Counted from the stretch's first letter, positions 8,871-18,888 are shown. The stretch: DNA of 40,275 nt from Clostridia bacterium (GCA_017886895.1 JAGHJD010000044.1:1-40275); one strand, 5' to 3'. Numbers and translations: made by a program. Notes: a model not told the origin generated them from the sequence alone.

Positions 8871-9119
8871 GAAAGCGATGAGAAAGACAGACGGAACAGT
8901 CCCCGCCGCGCAAAGAGAGGGCAGTTCGGCGGCTGAAAGGCAGCCCCGCGGCGCGTTCCGGTATTCCCTTTCGAGCTTCCGCGCAGAACCCCCGCGAGGG
9001 GAAGTAGGGGCGGGCGTGCGCCGCGCGTTAAGCGGGCAATGAGGCGGGAGCGATCCCGTGAACACAGGTGGTACCGCGCTTTTTCGGCGCCCTGCGGCAG
9101 TTTGCCGCAGGGCGTTTTT
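8871..9119 (+). promoter_or_regulatory. T-box leader (tRNA-Phe responsive) with terminator
   Basis: T-box sequence AGGTGGTACCGCG (9066-9078); terminator CGCCCTGCGGCA-gtt-TGCCGCAGGGCG-TTTTT (9088-9119); stem I with CGGAAC/GTTCCG and AAGC/GCTT flanking a TTC (Phe) specifier near 8970-8972; precedes pheS. Confidence 0.93.
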
Positions 9120-9145
9120 GTTACTTTAACAAGGAGTCGGAAAAC

Positions 9146-10174
<1,029 letters not shown>

Positions 10175-10187
10175 GGAGGACAGGAAG

Positions 10188-12575
10188 ATGAAAGTGCCTT
10201 TGAGTTGGCTGAAAGATTATGTCGACGTGGAGATCCCCGTCGAAGAACTTGCGCAAAAGCTCTTCTCCTGCGGGCTGGAGGTGGAGGAGCTCGTCTATGT
10301 CGGGCAGGAGATCGACCGCTGCGTCGTCGGCAGGATCGAGAAGATCGTGCCGCACCCCGATTCCGACCATCTGCAGATCTGCTCGCTCAACTGCGGTGCG
10401 CACGGCGAGAGCATTCAGATCGTCACGGGCGCGCACAACATTGCGGAGGGCGACCTCGTCCCCGTCGCGCTGGACGGCTCGTCCCTGCACGGCGGCGTGA
10501 AGATCAAAAAGGGCAAGCTGCGCGGCGTTGAATCCTGCGGCATGCTCTGCTCGGGCGAAGAGCTGGGCATCAACGGCGATTTGTACGACGGTGCGGACGT
10601 GAACGGCATCCTCATTTTGCACGGCGACCTCGTTCCGGGTTCGGATATAAAACCCGTCGTGGGGCTGGACGACTATGTATTGGACATCGCGGTCACGGCG
10701 AACCGTTCCGACTGTCAGAGCGTTTACGGCATCGCGCGCGAGGTCGCGGCGCTCCTCGGCAAGCCCTTGAAACCGCTCGCGCTCGACTATACGCCGCTCT
10801 CCTTTTCCACGGCGGACGAAGTTTCCGTCACGGTGGAGGCGCCCGACTTGTGCCCGCGCTATATCGCGCATTATGTCGCGGAGCTGAACAACGCGCCCAC
10901 GCCGCTGTGGATGCGCCGCAGGCTCGCGCTGTGCGGGCTGCGCTCCATCCGCAACGTCGTGGACATCACGAACTTCGTCCTGCTCGAGATGGGGCAGCCC
11001 ATGCACGCCTTCGACCTCTCGCACGTCGCGGGCAAACAAATCATCGTCCGCCGCGCGAAGGCGGGGGAGAAGATCGTCACCCTCGACGAAAAGGAATTCA
11101 CGCTCACGCCCGAAAACCTCGTCATCTGCGACGCGGAAAAGCCCGTCGCGCTCGCGGGCATCATGGGCGGGCTGAACAGCGAGATCGAGGCGGAGACGCG
11201 CGGCGTGCTCTTCGAGTGCGCGAAATTCGAGCGCGCGAACGTGCGCCGCACTTCGCGTGCGCTCGGGCAGAAGAGCGATTCCTCCGCGCGCTACGAAAAG
11301 GGTGTGGATTCGTACACGACGGGCATTGCGATCAACCGTGCGCTGCGCCTCGTGCAGGAGCTTGGCTGCGGCAAGATCGCGCGCGACCGCTTTGACGTGA
11401 ACGCGGAGGAGACAAAGCCCATCGTGGTGGAGACCTCCGTCTCGGCGATCAACGCCCTGCTCGGCATCGAAGTGCCGAAGGAGGAGATCAAGCGCATCCT
11501 CACCTCCCTCAATTTCAGCGTGACCAGCCGCGGCGACGCGCTCACCGTCACCGCGCCCGCCTACCGTGAGGACATCGAGGGCTACCCCGACATCGCGGAG
11601 GAAGTCATCCGCATGTACGGGTACGACCGCATCGAGGGGACTTTCCTCAAAAATGCGTCGAGCACCATGGGCGGGCTGACCGACGCGCAGAAGCTCGAAG
11701 CGCGCGCGGGGAGCGCACTGCGCAGGCAGGGCTACAGCGAGGCGATCACTTATTCCTTCATTTCGCCCAGGGACTACGCACTGCTGCGCATTGCGGACGA
11801 GGCGAAAAAGGCGATCCGCATCGTCAATCCCATCGGCGAGGACATGAGCCTCATGCGCACGACCCTCGTCCCGTCTCTGCTCGATTCCGCCGTGCGCAAC
11901 GTGCGCCGCGGGAACGACGCGGGCAGGCTGTACGAGTTTGCGAATATTTATCTTGCAAAGGAGCTGCCCGTAACAGAGCAGCCCGAAGAGCGGAGAACGC
12001 TCGGCATCGCCGTCTGGGGCGGAGCGGAGAACTTCTTCACCGCGAAGGGCGCGTTCGAGGCGTTCGCCGCGGAGCTGGGGCTGCAGTTTTCGTATGCGCC
12101 CGCGGAGCGCCCGTACCTGCACCCCGGCAAGTGCGCGGCAGTCCTTCTGAACGGGAAGGAGATCGGCGTGCTCGGCGAGCTCGCCCCCGACCTTGCGGAG
12201 GAGCTCTCCGTAGAAGTTCCGCTGTACCTTGGCGAACTGGATTACGCCGCCGCGGCGGAGCAGGCGGACGCCGCCGTGCATTATGTGCCGCTGCCCGCCT
12301 TCCCCGAAGTGCGGCGCGACCTCGCGCTGCTCGCGGAGGAGTCCGTCTCCTGTGCGGAAGTCGAAAAGGTCATCGCCGAGAGCTGCAAGTACGTCACGGC
12401 TGTGCACCTGTTCGACGTCTACCGCGGCGCGCAGATCGGCGAGGGGAAGAAGAGCATGGCGTTCACCGTCACCTTTACCCCGCGCGAAAAGGCGATCTCG
12501 CCCGAGGATGCGGACGGCTACGTCCGCCGCATCGTGAAGGCGCTCGGCGAAAAGCTGGGGCTTTCGCAGCGGTGA
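10188..12575 (+). CDS. pheT: Phenylalanine--tRNA ligase beta subunit
   Basis: MKVPLSWLKDYVDVEIPVEELAQKL, tRNA-binding domain, HAFDLSH, FDX-ACB C-terminus. Confidence 0.97.
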   Translation: MKVPLSWLKDYVDVEIPVEELAQKLFSCGLEVEELVYVGQEIDRCVVGRIEKIVPHPDSDHLQICSLNCGAHGESIQIVTGAHNIAEGDLVPVALDGSSLHGGVKIKKGKLRGVESCGMLCSGEELGINGDLYDGADVNGILILHGDLVPGSDIKPVVGLDDYVLDIAVTANRSDCQSVYGIAREVAALLGKPLKPLALDYTPLSFSTADEVSVTVEAPDLCPRYIAHYVAELNNAPTPLWMRRRLALCGLRSIRNVVDITNFVLLEMGQPMHAFDLSHVAGKQIIVRRAKAGEKIVTLDEKEFTLTPENLVICDAEKPVALAGIMGGLNSEIEAETRGVLFECAKFERANVRRTSRALGQKSDSSARYEKGVDSYTTGIAINRALRLVQELGCGKIARDRFDVNAEETKPIVVETSVSAINALLGIEVPKEEIKRILTSLNFSVTSRGDALTVTAPAYREDIEGYPDIAEEVIRMYGYDRIEGTFLKNASSTMGGLTDAQKLEARAGSALRRQGYSEAITYSFISPRDYALLRIADEAKKAIRIVNPIGEDMSLMRTTLVPSLLDSAVRNVRRGNDAGRLYEFANIYLAKELPVTEQPEERRTLGIAVWGGAENFFTAKGAFEAFAAELGLQFSYAPAERPYLHPGKCAAVLLNGKEIGVLGELAPDLAEELSVEVPLYLGELDYAAAAEQADAAVHYVPLPAFPEVRRDLALLAEESVSCAEVEKVIAESCKYVTAVHLFDVYRGAQIGEGKKSMAFTVTFTPREKAISPEDADGYVRRIVKALGEKLGLSQR

Positions 12576-12602
12576 GGCAGGGGAAACTATATGCGTGCAG
12601 GA

Positions 12603-12630
12603 GGGCTGCGGAAGATCCGCAGCCCTTTTT
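12603..12630 (+). terminator. Rho-independent terminator of pheST
   Basis: GGGCTGCGGA-aga-TCCGCAGCCC-TTTTT. Confidence 0.9.
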
Positions 12631-12776
12631 CCGCATTTTTCGGGCGTGTTGCATCGGTCTTTCGCGTTTGGCGTCCATACTGCGGCGCTCTTTTTGCCTT
12701 TTGAGAGCGTTGCCAAGCCCGTCTTTTGCATTTGGCGGAAAGCATGAGGACGCCGTCGGAATCTTGCGCAAAACCC

Positions 12777-12805
12777 TTTTCAAACGGCGCAAAAGGTGGT
12801 AAAAT
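12777..12805 (+). promoter_or_regulatory. Candidate SigA promoter directly abutting U32 start codon
   Basis: TTTTCA - 17 nt - TAAAAT; ATG 6 nt downstream. Confidence 0.5.
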
Positions 12806-12811
12806 AGAGGC

Positions 12812-15199
12812 ATGTGCGAGATCTTGGCGCCTGCGGGCGATGAAGCGGCTTTCTTTGCCGCGCTCCATTCGGGCGCGGACGCAGTGTATCTGGGTCTGCA
12901 AAATTTTTCCGCGCGGGCGGGCGCCGCGAATTTTACGGCGGAGCGGCTTGCGCAGCTCATCCGAACCGCCCACATGCTCGGCGTGCGCGTGCACGTCGCC
13001 TTGAACACGCTCGTCAAGGAGCGCGAACTTCCCGCCTTCTTCGCAAGCGCGGAAGAGGCGTGGAACGCGGGCGCGGACGCACTCATCGTGCAGGACCTCT
13101 TTCTCGGTGCGGCGTTAAAGCGGCTCTGCCCGCAGCTCGTGCTGCACCTCTCGACGCAGGCGGGCGTCTGCAACGTCTATGGCGCGCGCCAGGCAAAGCG
13201 CTGTGGGTTTTCGCGCGTCATTCTCGCGCGCGAGACGCCGTTTGCCGAGATCGCCGCGATCGCCGGGGAGATCGAGACGGAGGTGTTCGTGCAGGGCGCG
13301 CTGTGCACCTGTGTGTCGGGGCAGTGCTACCTCTCCTCGTTTGCGGGCGGGAACAGCGGCAACAGGGGGCTGTGCAAGCAGCCCTGCCGCAAGCGCTATA
13401 CGGTGGACAGGAAGGGATTTGAAGAGCCCTCCTTTGCGCTCTCCCTCGCCGACCTGTGCGTGGGGGAGCGGGTGAAGGAGCTGGTTGCAGCGGGTGTCGC
13501 CTCCTTTAAGATCGAGGGCAGGATGCGCTCCGCGGCGTACGTCGGCGCGGCGGTGCAGTATTACAGAGACATCCTCGGCGGGGCGGGCGGCGCCGCGCTC
13601 TCTGCCGATCTCTCCGATTTAAAGCGCGCTTACAACCGCGGCGATTATACGGCGGGCTATGCCTTCGGCGAGGGGAAAGACCTCCACGCGCGAATGGTGC
13701 AGGGGCATGTCGGCGAACGGGTCGGCACGCTTGCGCGTTTTTCAAAGAATGAAAAATCTGCATATATCCGATCGGCATTCCGTCCGCGCGAGGGGGACGG
13801 GTTCAAACTCCTCCGCGCAGGGAGAGAGGTCGGCGGCGCTGCTTGGCGCTCCTCCTTCGGCATGGACGCGGGCGGCTTTTTCCTGCCTGCCGAGCGGGGT
13901 TGGCAGGTCGGGGACGAGGTGCGCCTCACCCTCGACAATGCACTCTCGGAGCGCATCGGCGCGCGCAGGCGCGCGGCTGCGGTCGGGCTCTCCTGCCGCT
14001 TTGCTGCGGGAGCCGCGCCCGAAGTCATCGCGCGCGGCAGGTTCGGCGAGCGCAGGTTTGTTGCAGAGTTTTTTGCCGAGCGTGCCCGCAGCAGTTCTCT
14101 TACGGAAGAGGAAGTCCGCCGCTGTTTTTCGCGGACGGACGGGCTGCCCCTCTCCGTGACGTTTGACAGGGTCGAAGTCGGCGAGGGGGTATTCGTCGTG
14201 CGCTCCTCCCTCAACGCCTTCCGCAGGGCGGTGTTCGCGGGCATAGCGGAGGCGCTCGCGGGCGGGCCGCGCCCCGCGGTTTCCCTTGTGCGCGAGCCGC
14301 GCCCTGCGGGTTCGCTTGCGGACGGGGCGCATACCCATGCGTCCCTTACGGGCGGGTCGCGCGCTGCTGGGCGTGCGGCAACAGAACAGCCGAAGGGGGA
14401 GAGCGGCGAAGGTTTTGCGTCGGCGGAACTGCCCGAAAGAGCGCTTTGCAACGCAGTCGGCGGGGGTGAGATCGCTGTCATCGACGATGATTTCTCCTCT
14501 TCCTGCTATGAGCGGCACAGGATCGGTCATGCCGTCTTTAAGCCGTCCGATTATAAAAATGCGGCGCAAATTGCGGAATTTTTGCAGATCTCGAAGTACT
14601 ATGCGTGGCATACTTGGCTGTATCTGCCCGCTTTTGTGACGGGAGCGGAGCTTGCGCGGATAGAACCGTATGCCGCGGAATTTTACGGAATCTTCGGGGA
14701 GGGCGTCTGGTCCGCGCAGTTTTGCAGGGAACGGGGACTGCGCCTGTTTGCGGGCACGGGCTGGAACCTCTTCAACGGCATTGCGGCATCGGGCGCGTAC
14801 GCCGAGGGCGCAGAGCGGCTCGCGCTCTCCAAAGAATTGTCTGCCGCAGAGTTTTCCGAAACGGGCGTGCAGGGCGCCTTTGTGCTCACGGGCGGGGGCG
14901 TCAAGGTCATGGACTTAGCGCACTGTCCCTTCGGGCGGGACTGCGTCTCCTGCGACAGGCGCAGGGCGTACACGATGACGGATGAGGCGGGGCGGAAGTT
15001 CCCGCTGCTGCGGTACGAGACGTCCGTCTGCCGTTTCGAGCTGTACAACGCGGCGCTCCTGTCCGCGCCTGTGGCAGACGGGGCGGGAAAACTCTTTGAC
15101 TTCACCGCCCTCTCCGCAGAGGAGAAGGAGGCCTTCCTTGCGGGGCGCGGCGGGGGCCTTCCGCACACGGCGGGCGCATACAGGCGGGGCGTCAACTGA
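12812..15199 (+). CDS. Peptidase U32 family protein
   Basis: EILAPAGDEAAFFAALHSGADAVYLGLQNFSARAGAANFT, VHVALNTLVKERELP, GALCTCVSGQCYLSSFAGGNSGNRGLCKQPCRK, SFKIEGRMRSAAYVG. Confidence 0.92.
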   Translation: MCEILAPAGDEAAFFAALHSGADAVYLGLQNFSARAGAANFTAERLAQLIRTAHMLGVRVHVALNTLVKERELPAFFASAEEAWNAGADALIVQDLFLGAALKRLCPQLVLHLSTQAGVCNVYGARQAKRCGFSRVILARETPFAEIAAIAGEIETEVFVQGALCTCVSGQCYLSSFAGGNSGNRGLCKQPCRKRYTVDRKGFEEPSFALSLADLCVGERVKELVAAGVASFKIEGRMRSAAYVGAAVQYYRDILGGAGGAALSADLSDLKRAYNRGDYTAGYAFGEGKDLHARMVQGHVGERVGTLARFSKNEKSAYIRSAFRPREGDGFKLLRAGREVGGAAWRSSFGMDAGGFFLPAERGWQVGDEVRLTLDNALSERIGARRRAAAVGLSCRFAAGAAPEVIARGRFGERRFVAEFFAERARSSSLTEEEVRRCFSRTDGLPLSVTFDRVEVGEGVFVVRSSLNAFRRAVFAGIAEALAGGPRPAVSLVREPRPAGSLADGAHTHASLTGGSRAAGRAATEQPKGESGEGFASAELPERALCNAVGGGEIAVIDDDFSSSCYERHRIGHAVFKPSDYKNAAQIAEFLQISKYYAWHTWLYLPAFVTGAELARIEPYAAEFYGIFGEGVWSAQFCRERGLRLFAGTGWNLFNGIAASGAYAEGAERLALSKELSAAEFSETGVQGAFVLTGGGVKVMDLAHCPFGRDCVSCDRRRAYTMTDEAGRKFPLLRYETSVCRFELYNAALLSAPVADGAGKLFDFTALSAEEKEAFLAGRGGGLPHTAGAYRRGVN
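14264..14376 (+). repeat. Degenerate 30-bp in-frame tandem repeat inside U32 gene
   Basis: Units 14264-14293, 14294-14323, 14324-14353 and partial 14354 onward; protein GPRPAVSLVR/EPRPAGSLAD/GAHTHASLTG/GSRAAGRA. Confidence 0.75.
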
Positions 15200-15289
15200 G
15201 TAGTTCGCCGCGCCCGAAAGCGGCGTTAACTGCGTAGTTCGCCGCCCCCAAGGGGCGTCAACTGAGTAGTTCGCCGCGTCCCGAAGGGG
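15190..15289 (+). repeat. 3-copy 32-34-bp tandem repeat spanning and following the U32 stop codon
   Basis: cgtcaactgagtagttcgccgcgcccgaaagcgg / cgttaactgcgtagttcgccgcccccaagggg / cgtcaactgagtagttcgccgcgtcccgaagggg. Confidence 0.92.
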
Positions 15290-15451
15290 AGCCGATAGCG
15301 GCACACCGTCGACTGCTCCAAAGGCGGAACGCAGATTTAAAACACGCGGCTTGAACGAACCGGAAGTTTGCGGCGGGCGCGCCAATCGGCGTTCCCCAAA
15401 ATATGTATAGATCCGATATTTATTTTCGGCGGCTCTGCCGCGGGAGAGGGT

Positions 15452-17842
15452 ATGGACGCAGGTATTTGCGAGAAACTCGAACTGAATAAGATCCTTGCCG
15501 CCGTTGCGGGCGGCGCCGTGCTGGAGGAGACGAAGCGCGCGCTTTCGGCGGAACTGCCGCAGACGGAGCATGCCGCGGCGGAGCGGCTGCTTGCGCGCAC
15601 GGCGGAGGCAGAGGCGGCGCTGTATAAATTCGGCGTCGGCAGGGTGGAGCCCTTCCCCGAACAGGGCGACGCGCTCGACCGCGCGGCAAAGGGGGCGGCG
15701 CTCACCTGTGGCGAGTTGCTCGCGGCGGCGGCGCTGCTGCGTTCGGCGCGCACGGCATATAGGGCGGTCACCGCGCTCGGCGAGGGGTTCCCGCTGCTTG
15801 CAGACATCGTGCGCGGGCTGCGGTTCGACCAGAGCCTTGAAGAGGAGATCGGCAGATGTATCCTCTCTGAGGAGGAGGTGAGCGACGCCGCGAGCGCGGA
15901 GCTCTACCGCATCCGCACCTCCATCCGTGCCCTCAACGAGCGCATCCGCGCCCGCCTTGCAGAGGCGCTTGCGGGCGAGGAGGCAAAGTATCTGCGCGAG
16001 GGCATCGTCACCGTGCGTGACAACCGCTACGTGCTCCCCGTCCGCGCGGAGTACAAGGCGAAGGTGCGCGGGTTCGTGCACGACCGCTCCGCAAGCGGCG
16101 CGACCTTCTTTATCGAGCCTGAATATATCTTAGAAATGAACAACGAACTGCGCGAGCTCGCCGCCGAAGAGCGGGAGGAGGTCGAGCGCATTCTGGCGCA
16201 GCTCTCGCGGCGGGTGGGCGCACTGCGCGCAGAGCTTGCCGAGGACGTCTCGCGGCTCGTGCGGCTCGATGCCGCCTACGCAAAAGCCGAGTATGGGTAT
16301 CGGAACGGCTGTGTCCGTCCCCGCCTTGCCGAAGGAGGCGCGATCTCCATCGTCAAGGGGCGGCACCCGCTGCTCGACCGCAGGACCGCCGTCCCCGTCT
16401 CTTTATTGCTCGGCGGGAAGGTGCGGTTCCTGCTCGTCTCCGGTCCGAACACGGGCGGCAAGACGGTCACGCTCAAGATGTGCGGGCTGTTCTGCCTGAT
16501 GGCGGCGTGCGGGCTGTTCGTGCCCGCGGCGGAGGGGACGGAGCTCTCCGTCTTTTCGCAGGTGTTCTGCGACATCGGCGACGCACAGTCCATCGAAGAG
16601 AGCCTTTCCACCTTCTCTTCGCATATCAAAAACGTCATTTCGATCACGGAGCGCGCGGACGCGGACAGCCTCGTGCTCATCGACGAGCTCGGCGGCGGCA
16701 CCGACCCCGAGGAGGGGCAGGCGCTCGCCAAGGCGGTGCTCGGGTACCTTCTGCGCCGCGGCTGCCGCGGCATCGTCACGACGCACTATACGGCGCTCAA
16801 AGAGTTCGCCTACGCCGAAGAGGGCATCGAAAATGCGAGCATGGAGTTCGACATGAACACCCTGCAGCCGCTGTATCGGCTCAAGGCGGGCGTGCCCGGC
16901 AGCAGCAACGCGATCGCCATTTCGCGCAGGCTCGGGCTTGCGGAGGAAATTCTGGAGGACGCGCTCGCCAATCTTTCGGAGGGCGGGCGCAGGTTCGAGA
17001 ACGTGCTCCGCGCGGCGGAGAAGAGCCGCATCGAGGCGGACGAGGTGAAGGCGGAGGCGGAGCGGCTGCGCGCGGAGTGGCAGAGCCGCCTTGCAGAGAC
17101 GGAGACGGAGCGGGAACGGCTTGCGAAGGAGCGCGAGAAACTTGCGCGCACGGCGCGCGCGGAGACCCGCCGCGCCGTCAACGAGCGCGCCGCCCGCGCC
17201 GAGGAACTGCTCGGCGAGATCGAAAAACTTGCGAAATTGCAGGAGCCGACGCAGGCGGACCTCATCCGCGCCCGCACGCTGCGCAACAGGCTGGAGGATA
17301 CCGCCTATGCGCTCGAGGCGGAGGAGGAGCGCCCCGCGCAGCGCGTGCCCGTCGATCCTGCTGCCTTGCGCGTCGGGGACAGCGTGTACGTTCCCGCGCT
17401 GGGCAGTGAGGGGAAAGTGCTCTCCGTCAACGCCCGCCGCGCGGAGGCGGAAGTGCAGTGCGGCGGCGTGCGGACGAATGTGAAGATCTCCGCGCTCCTC
17501 TCTGCGCAAAGCGGAGCGGGAAAACCGTCCCGCGGCGGGAAGAAGGCGGGCGGCGAAGAACACGTGCAGGTCTTGCGGCAGGTCGCCCCCGCAACAGAGG
17601 CAAAGACGGAGCTCAACGTCATCGGCTGCACCGTTTTGGACGCCGTGCAGGAAGTGGACGCCTTCCTCGACCGCGCCGCGCTCGCGGGGCTCGAAGAGGT
17701 GCGCATCATCCACGGCATGGGCACGGGGCGGCTGCGCGAGGGGATCCGCAGACATCTGCGCGGGCATGCGCACGTCGCCTCCTTCCGCGGCGGCGCCTAC
17801 GGCGAAGGGGAGGGCGGCGTCACCGTCGTCACCCTGAAATAA
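15452..17842 (+). CDS. mutS2: MutS2 family protein (with Smr domain)
   Basis: GPNTGGKTVTLKMCGL (Walker A), STFSSHIKNV, LVLIDELGGGTDPEEGQALA, C-terminal IIHGMGTGRLREGIRRHL (Smr). Confidence 0.95.
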   Translation: MDAGICEKLELNKILAAVAGGAVLEETKRALSAELPQTEHAAAERLLARTAEAEAALYKFGVGRVEPFPEQGDALDRAAKGAALTCGELLAAAALLRSARTAYRAVTALGEGFPLLADIVRGLRFDQSLEEEIGRCILSEEEVSDAASAELYRIRTSIRALNERIRARLAEALAGEEAKYLREGIVTVRDNRYVLPVRAEYKAKVRGFVHDRSASGATFFIEPEYILEMNNELRELAAEEREEVERILAQLSRRVGALRAELAEDVSRLVRLDAAYAKAEYGYRNGCVRPRLAEGGAISIVKGRHPLLDRRTAVPVSLLLGGKVRFLLVSGPNTGGKTVTLKMCGLFCLMAACGLFVPAAEGTELSVFSQVFCDIGDAQSIEESLSTFSSHIKNVISITERADADSLVLIDELGGGTDPEEGQALAKAVLGYLLRRGCRGIVTTHYTALKEFAYAEEGIENASMEFDMNTLQPLYRLKAGVPGSSNAIAISRRLGLAEEILEDALANLSEGGRRFENVLRAAEKSRIEADEVKAEAERLRAEWQSRLAETETERERLAKEREKLARTARAETRRAVNERAARAEELLGEIEKLAKLQEPTQADLIRARTLRNRLEDTAYALEAEEERPAQRVPVDPAALRVGDSVYVPALGSEGKVLSVNARRAEAEVQCGGVRTNVKISALLSAQSGAGKPSRGGKKAGGEEHVQVLRQVAPATEAKTELNVIGCTVLDAVQEVDAFLDRAALAGLEEVRIIHGMGTGRLREGIRRHLRGHAHVASFRGGAYGEGEGGVTVVTLK

Positions 17843-17872
17843 CGGGCGGGGACTGTCCGAACGGTGAACGGG

Positions 17873-17938
17873 GGCGGCGTCACACCGAAACAGAAGGGCG
17901 GCGTCACACCGAAACAGAAGGGCGGCGTCACCGCCGTC
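17873..17938 (+). repeat. 24-bp tandem repeat downstream of mutS2
   Basis: ggcggcgtcacaccgaaacagaag x2 (17873-17896, 17897-17920) plus ggcggcgtcaccgccgtc (17921-17938). Confidence 0.93.
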
Positions 17939-17991
17939 CTTGCAAACAAAGAGAGCGGCGCGGTCTAAGGGCGCCCGCCGCAGACGCTCAC

Positions 17992-18019
17992 ATATTTCCC
18001 TTTTTGCGCGAATATAGTA
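17992..18019 (+). promoter_or_regulatory. SigE-like sporulation promoter of ylxY-like gene
   Basis: ATATT - 14 nt - AATATAGTA; same architecture as upstream of yunB. Confidence 0.45.
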
Positions 18020-18073
18020 CAGCGGAAAGTTTTTGCCTTTCCGCAAACTATTTGCGCAAAGAGGTAAACTATA

Positions 18074-18790
18074 TTGAAGGGAAGGACGAAGCTCGCGCTG
18101 GTGACAAACGCATGCCTTGCGCTGTTGGTGCTCGCCGTCGCCGCCGTCTGCTTTCTGCCTGCGGGGATCCCTGCATCCTCGCTTGCGGACAGGGTGTACT
18201 ATAACGGCGACAGGGAGGGCGTCCGCGTCTCGCTCATGTTCAACGTCTATTGGGGCGGCGAATACCTCGGCGGCATTCTGGACGTGTTGGAAGCGTACGG
18301 CGTATATGCAACTTTCTTCATCGGCGGGTGCTGGGCGGACGACAATGCGGAGCTGGTCAGAGAGATCGCCGAACGCGGGCACGAGCTGGGGAACCACGGC
18401 TATTTTCATAAAGATCAGGATAAGCTCGGCTACGACGGGAACGCGGAGGAGATCGGCTCCTGCGGGAAACTTCTTTACACCCTCACGGGCAGGGAGGTCA
18501 CGCTGTTCGCGCCCCCGTCCGGCGCCTATTCTGAGGACACGGTGCGCGCGGCGGAGGAGCTGGGGTACAGCGTCATCCTCTGGTCGAAGGATACGATCGA
18601 CTGGCGCGACCATGACGCCACCCTCATCTACCGCCGTGCGACGGAGAACGTGCAGGGCGGCGACCTCGTGCTGATGCACCCCACGGCGGCGACCTTGGAA
18701 GCGCTCCCCTCCGTCCTCGCGCAGTACGCGCGGCTGGGATTGGTGCAGAGCGTCGTCTCGGCGAACATAGCGGGGGAGTCCGGCGCATGA
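18074..18790 (+). CDS. Polysaccharide deacetylase family protein (YlxY-like, sporulation-associated)
   Basis: TTG start; N-terminal TM/signal; ATFFIGGCW, GHELGNHGYFHKDQ, FAPPSGAYSEDTVRAAEELGYSVILWSKDTIDW, GDLVLMHPTAATLEALP; next to M16 peptidase as ylxY-mlpA in Bacillus. Confidence 0.85.
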   Translation: MKGRTKLALVTNACLALLVLAVAAVCFLPAGIPASSLADRVYYNGDREGVRVSLMFNVYWGGEYLGGILDVLEAYGVYATFFIGGCWADDNAELVREIAERGHELGNHGYFHKDQDKLGYDGNAEEIGSCGKLLYTLTGREVTLFAPPSGAYSEDTVRAAEELGYSVILWSKDTIDWRDHDATLIYRRATENVQGGDLVLMHPTAATLEALPSVLAQYARLGLVQSVVSANIAGESGA

Positions 18791-18888
18791 ATGCGCGCGA
18801 GAGACTTTCTGCGGCGCGCAGGCGCGCTTTGCGGCAGCCGCGGCGAAGAAAAGAAAGACAAAAAACCAAGAAACGGAGAAGATACAAA

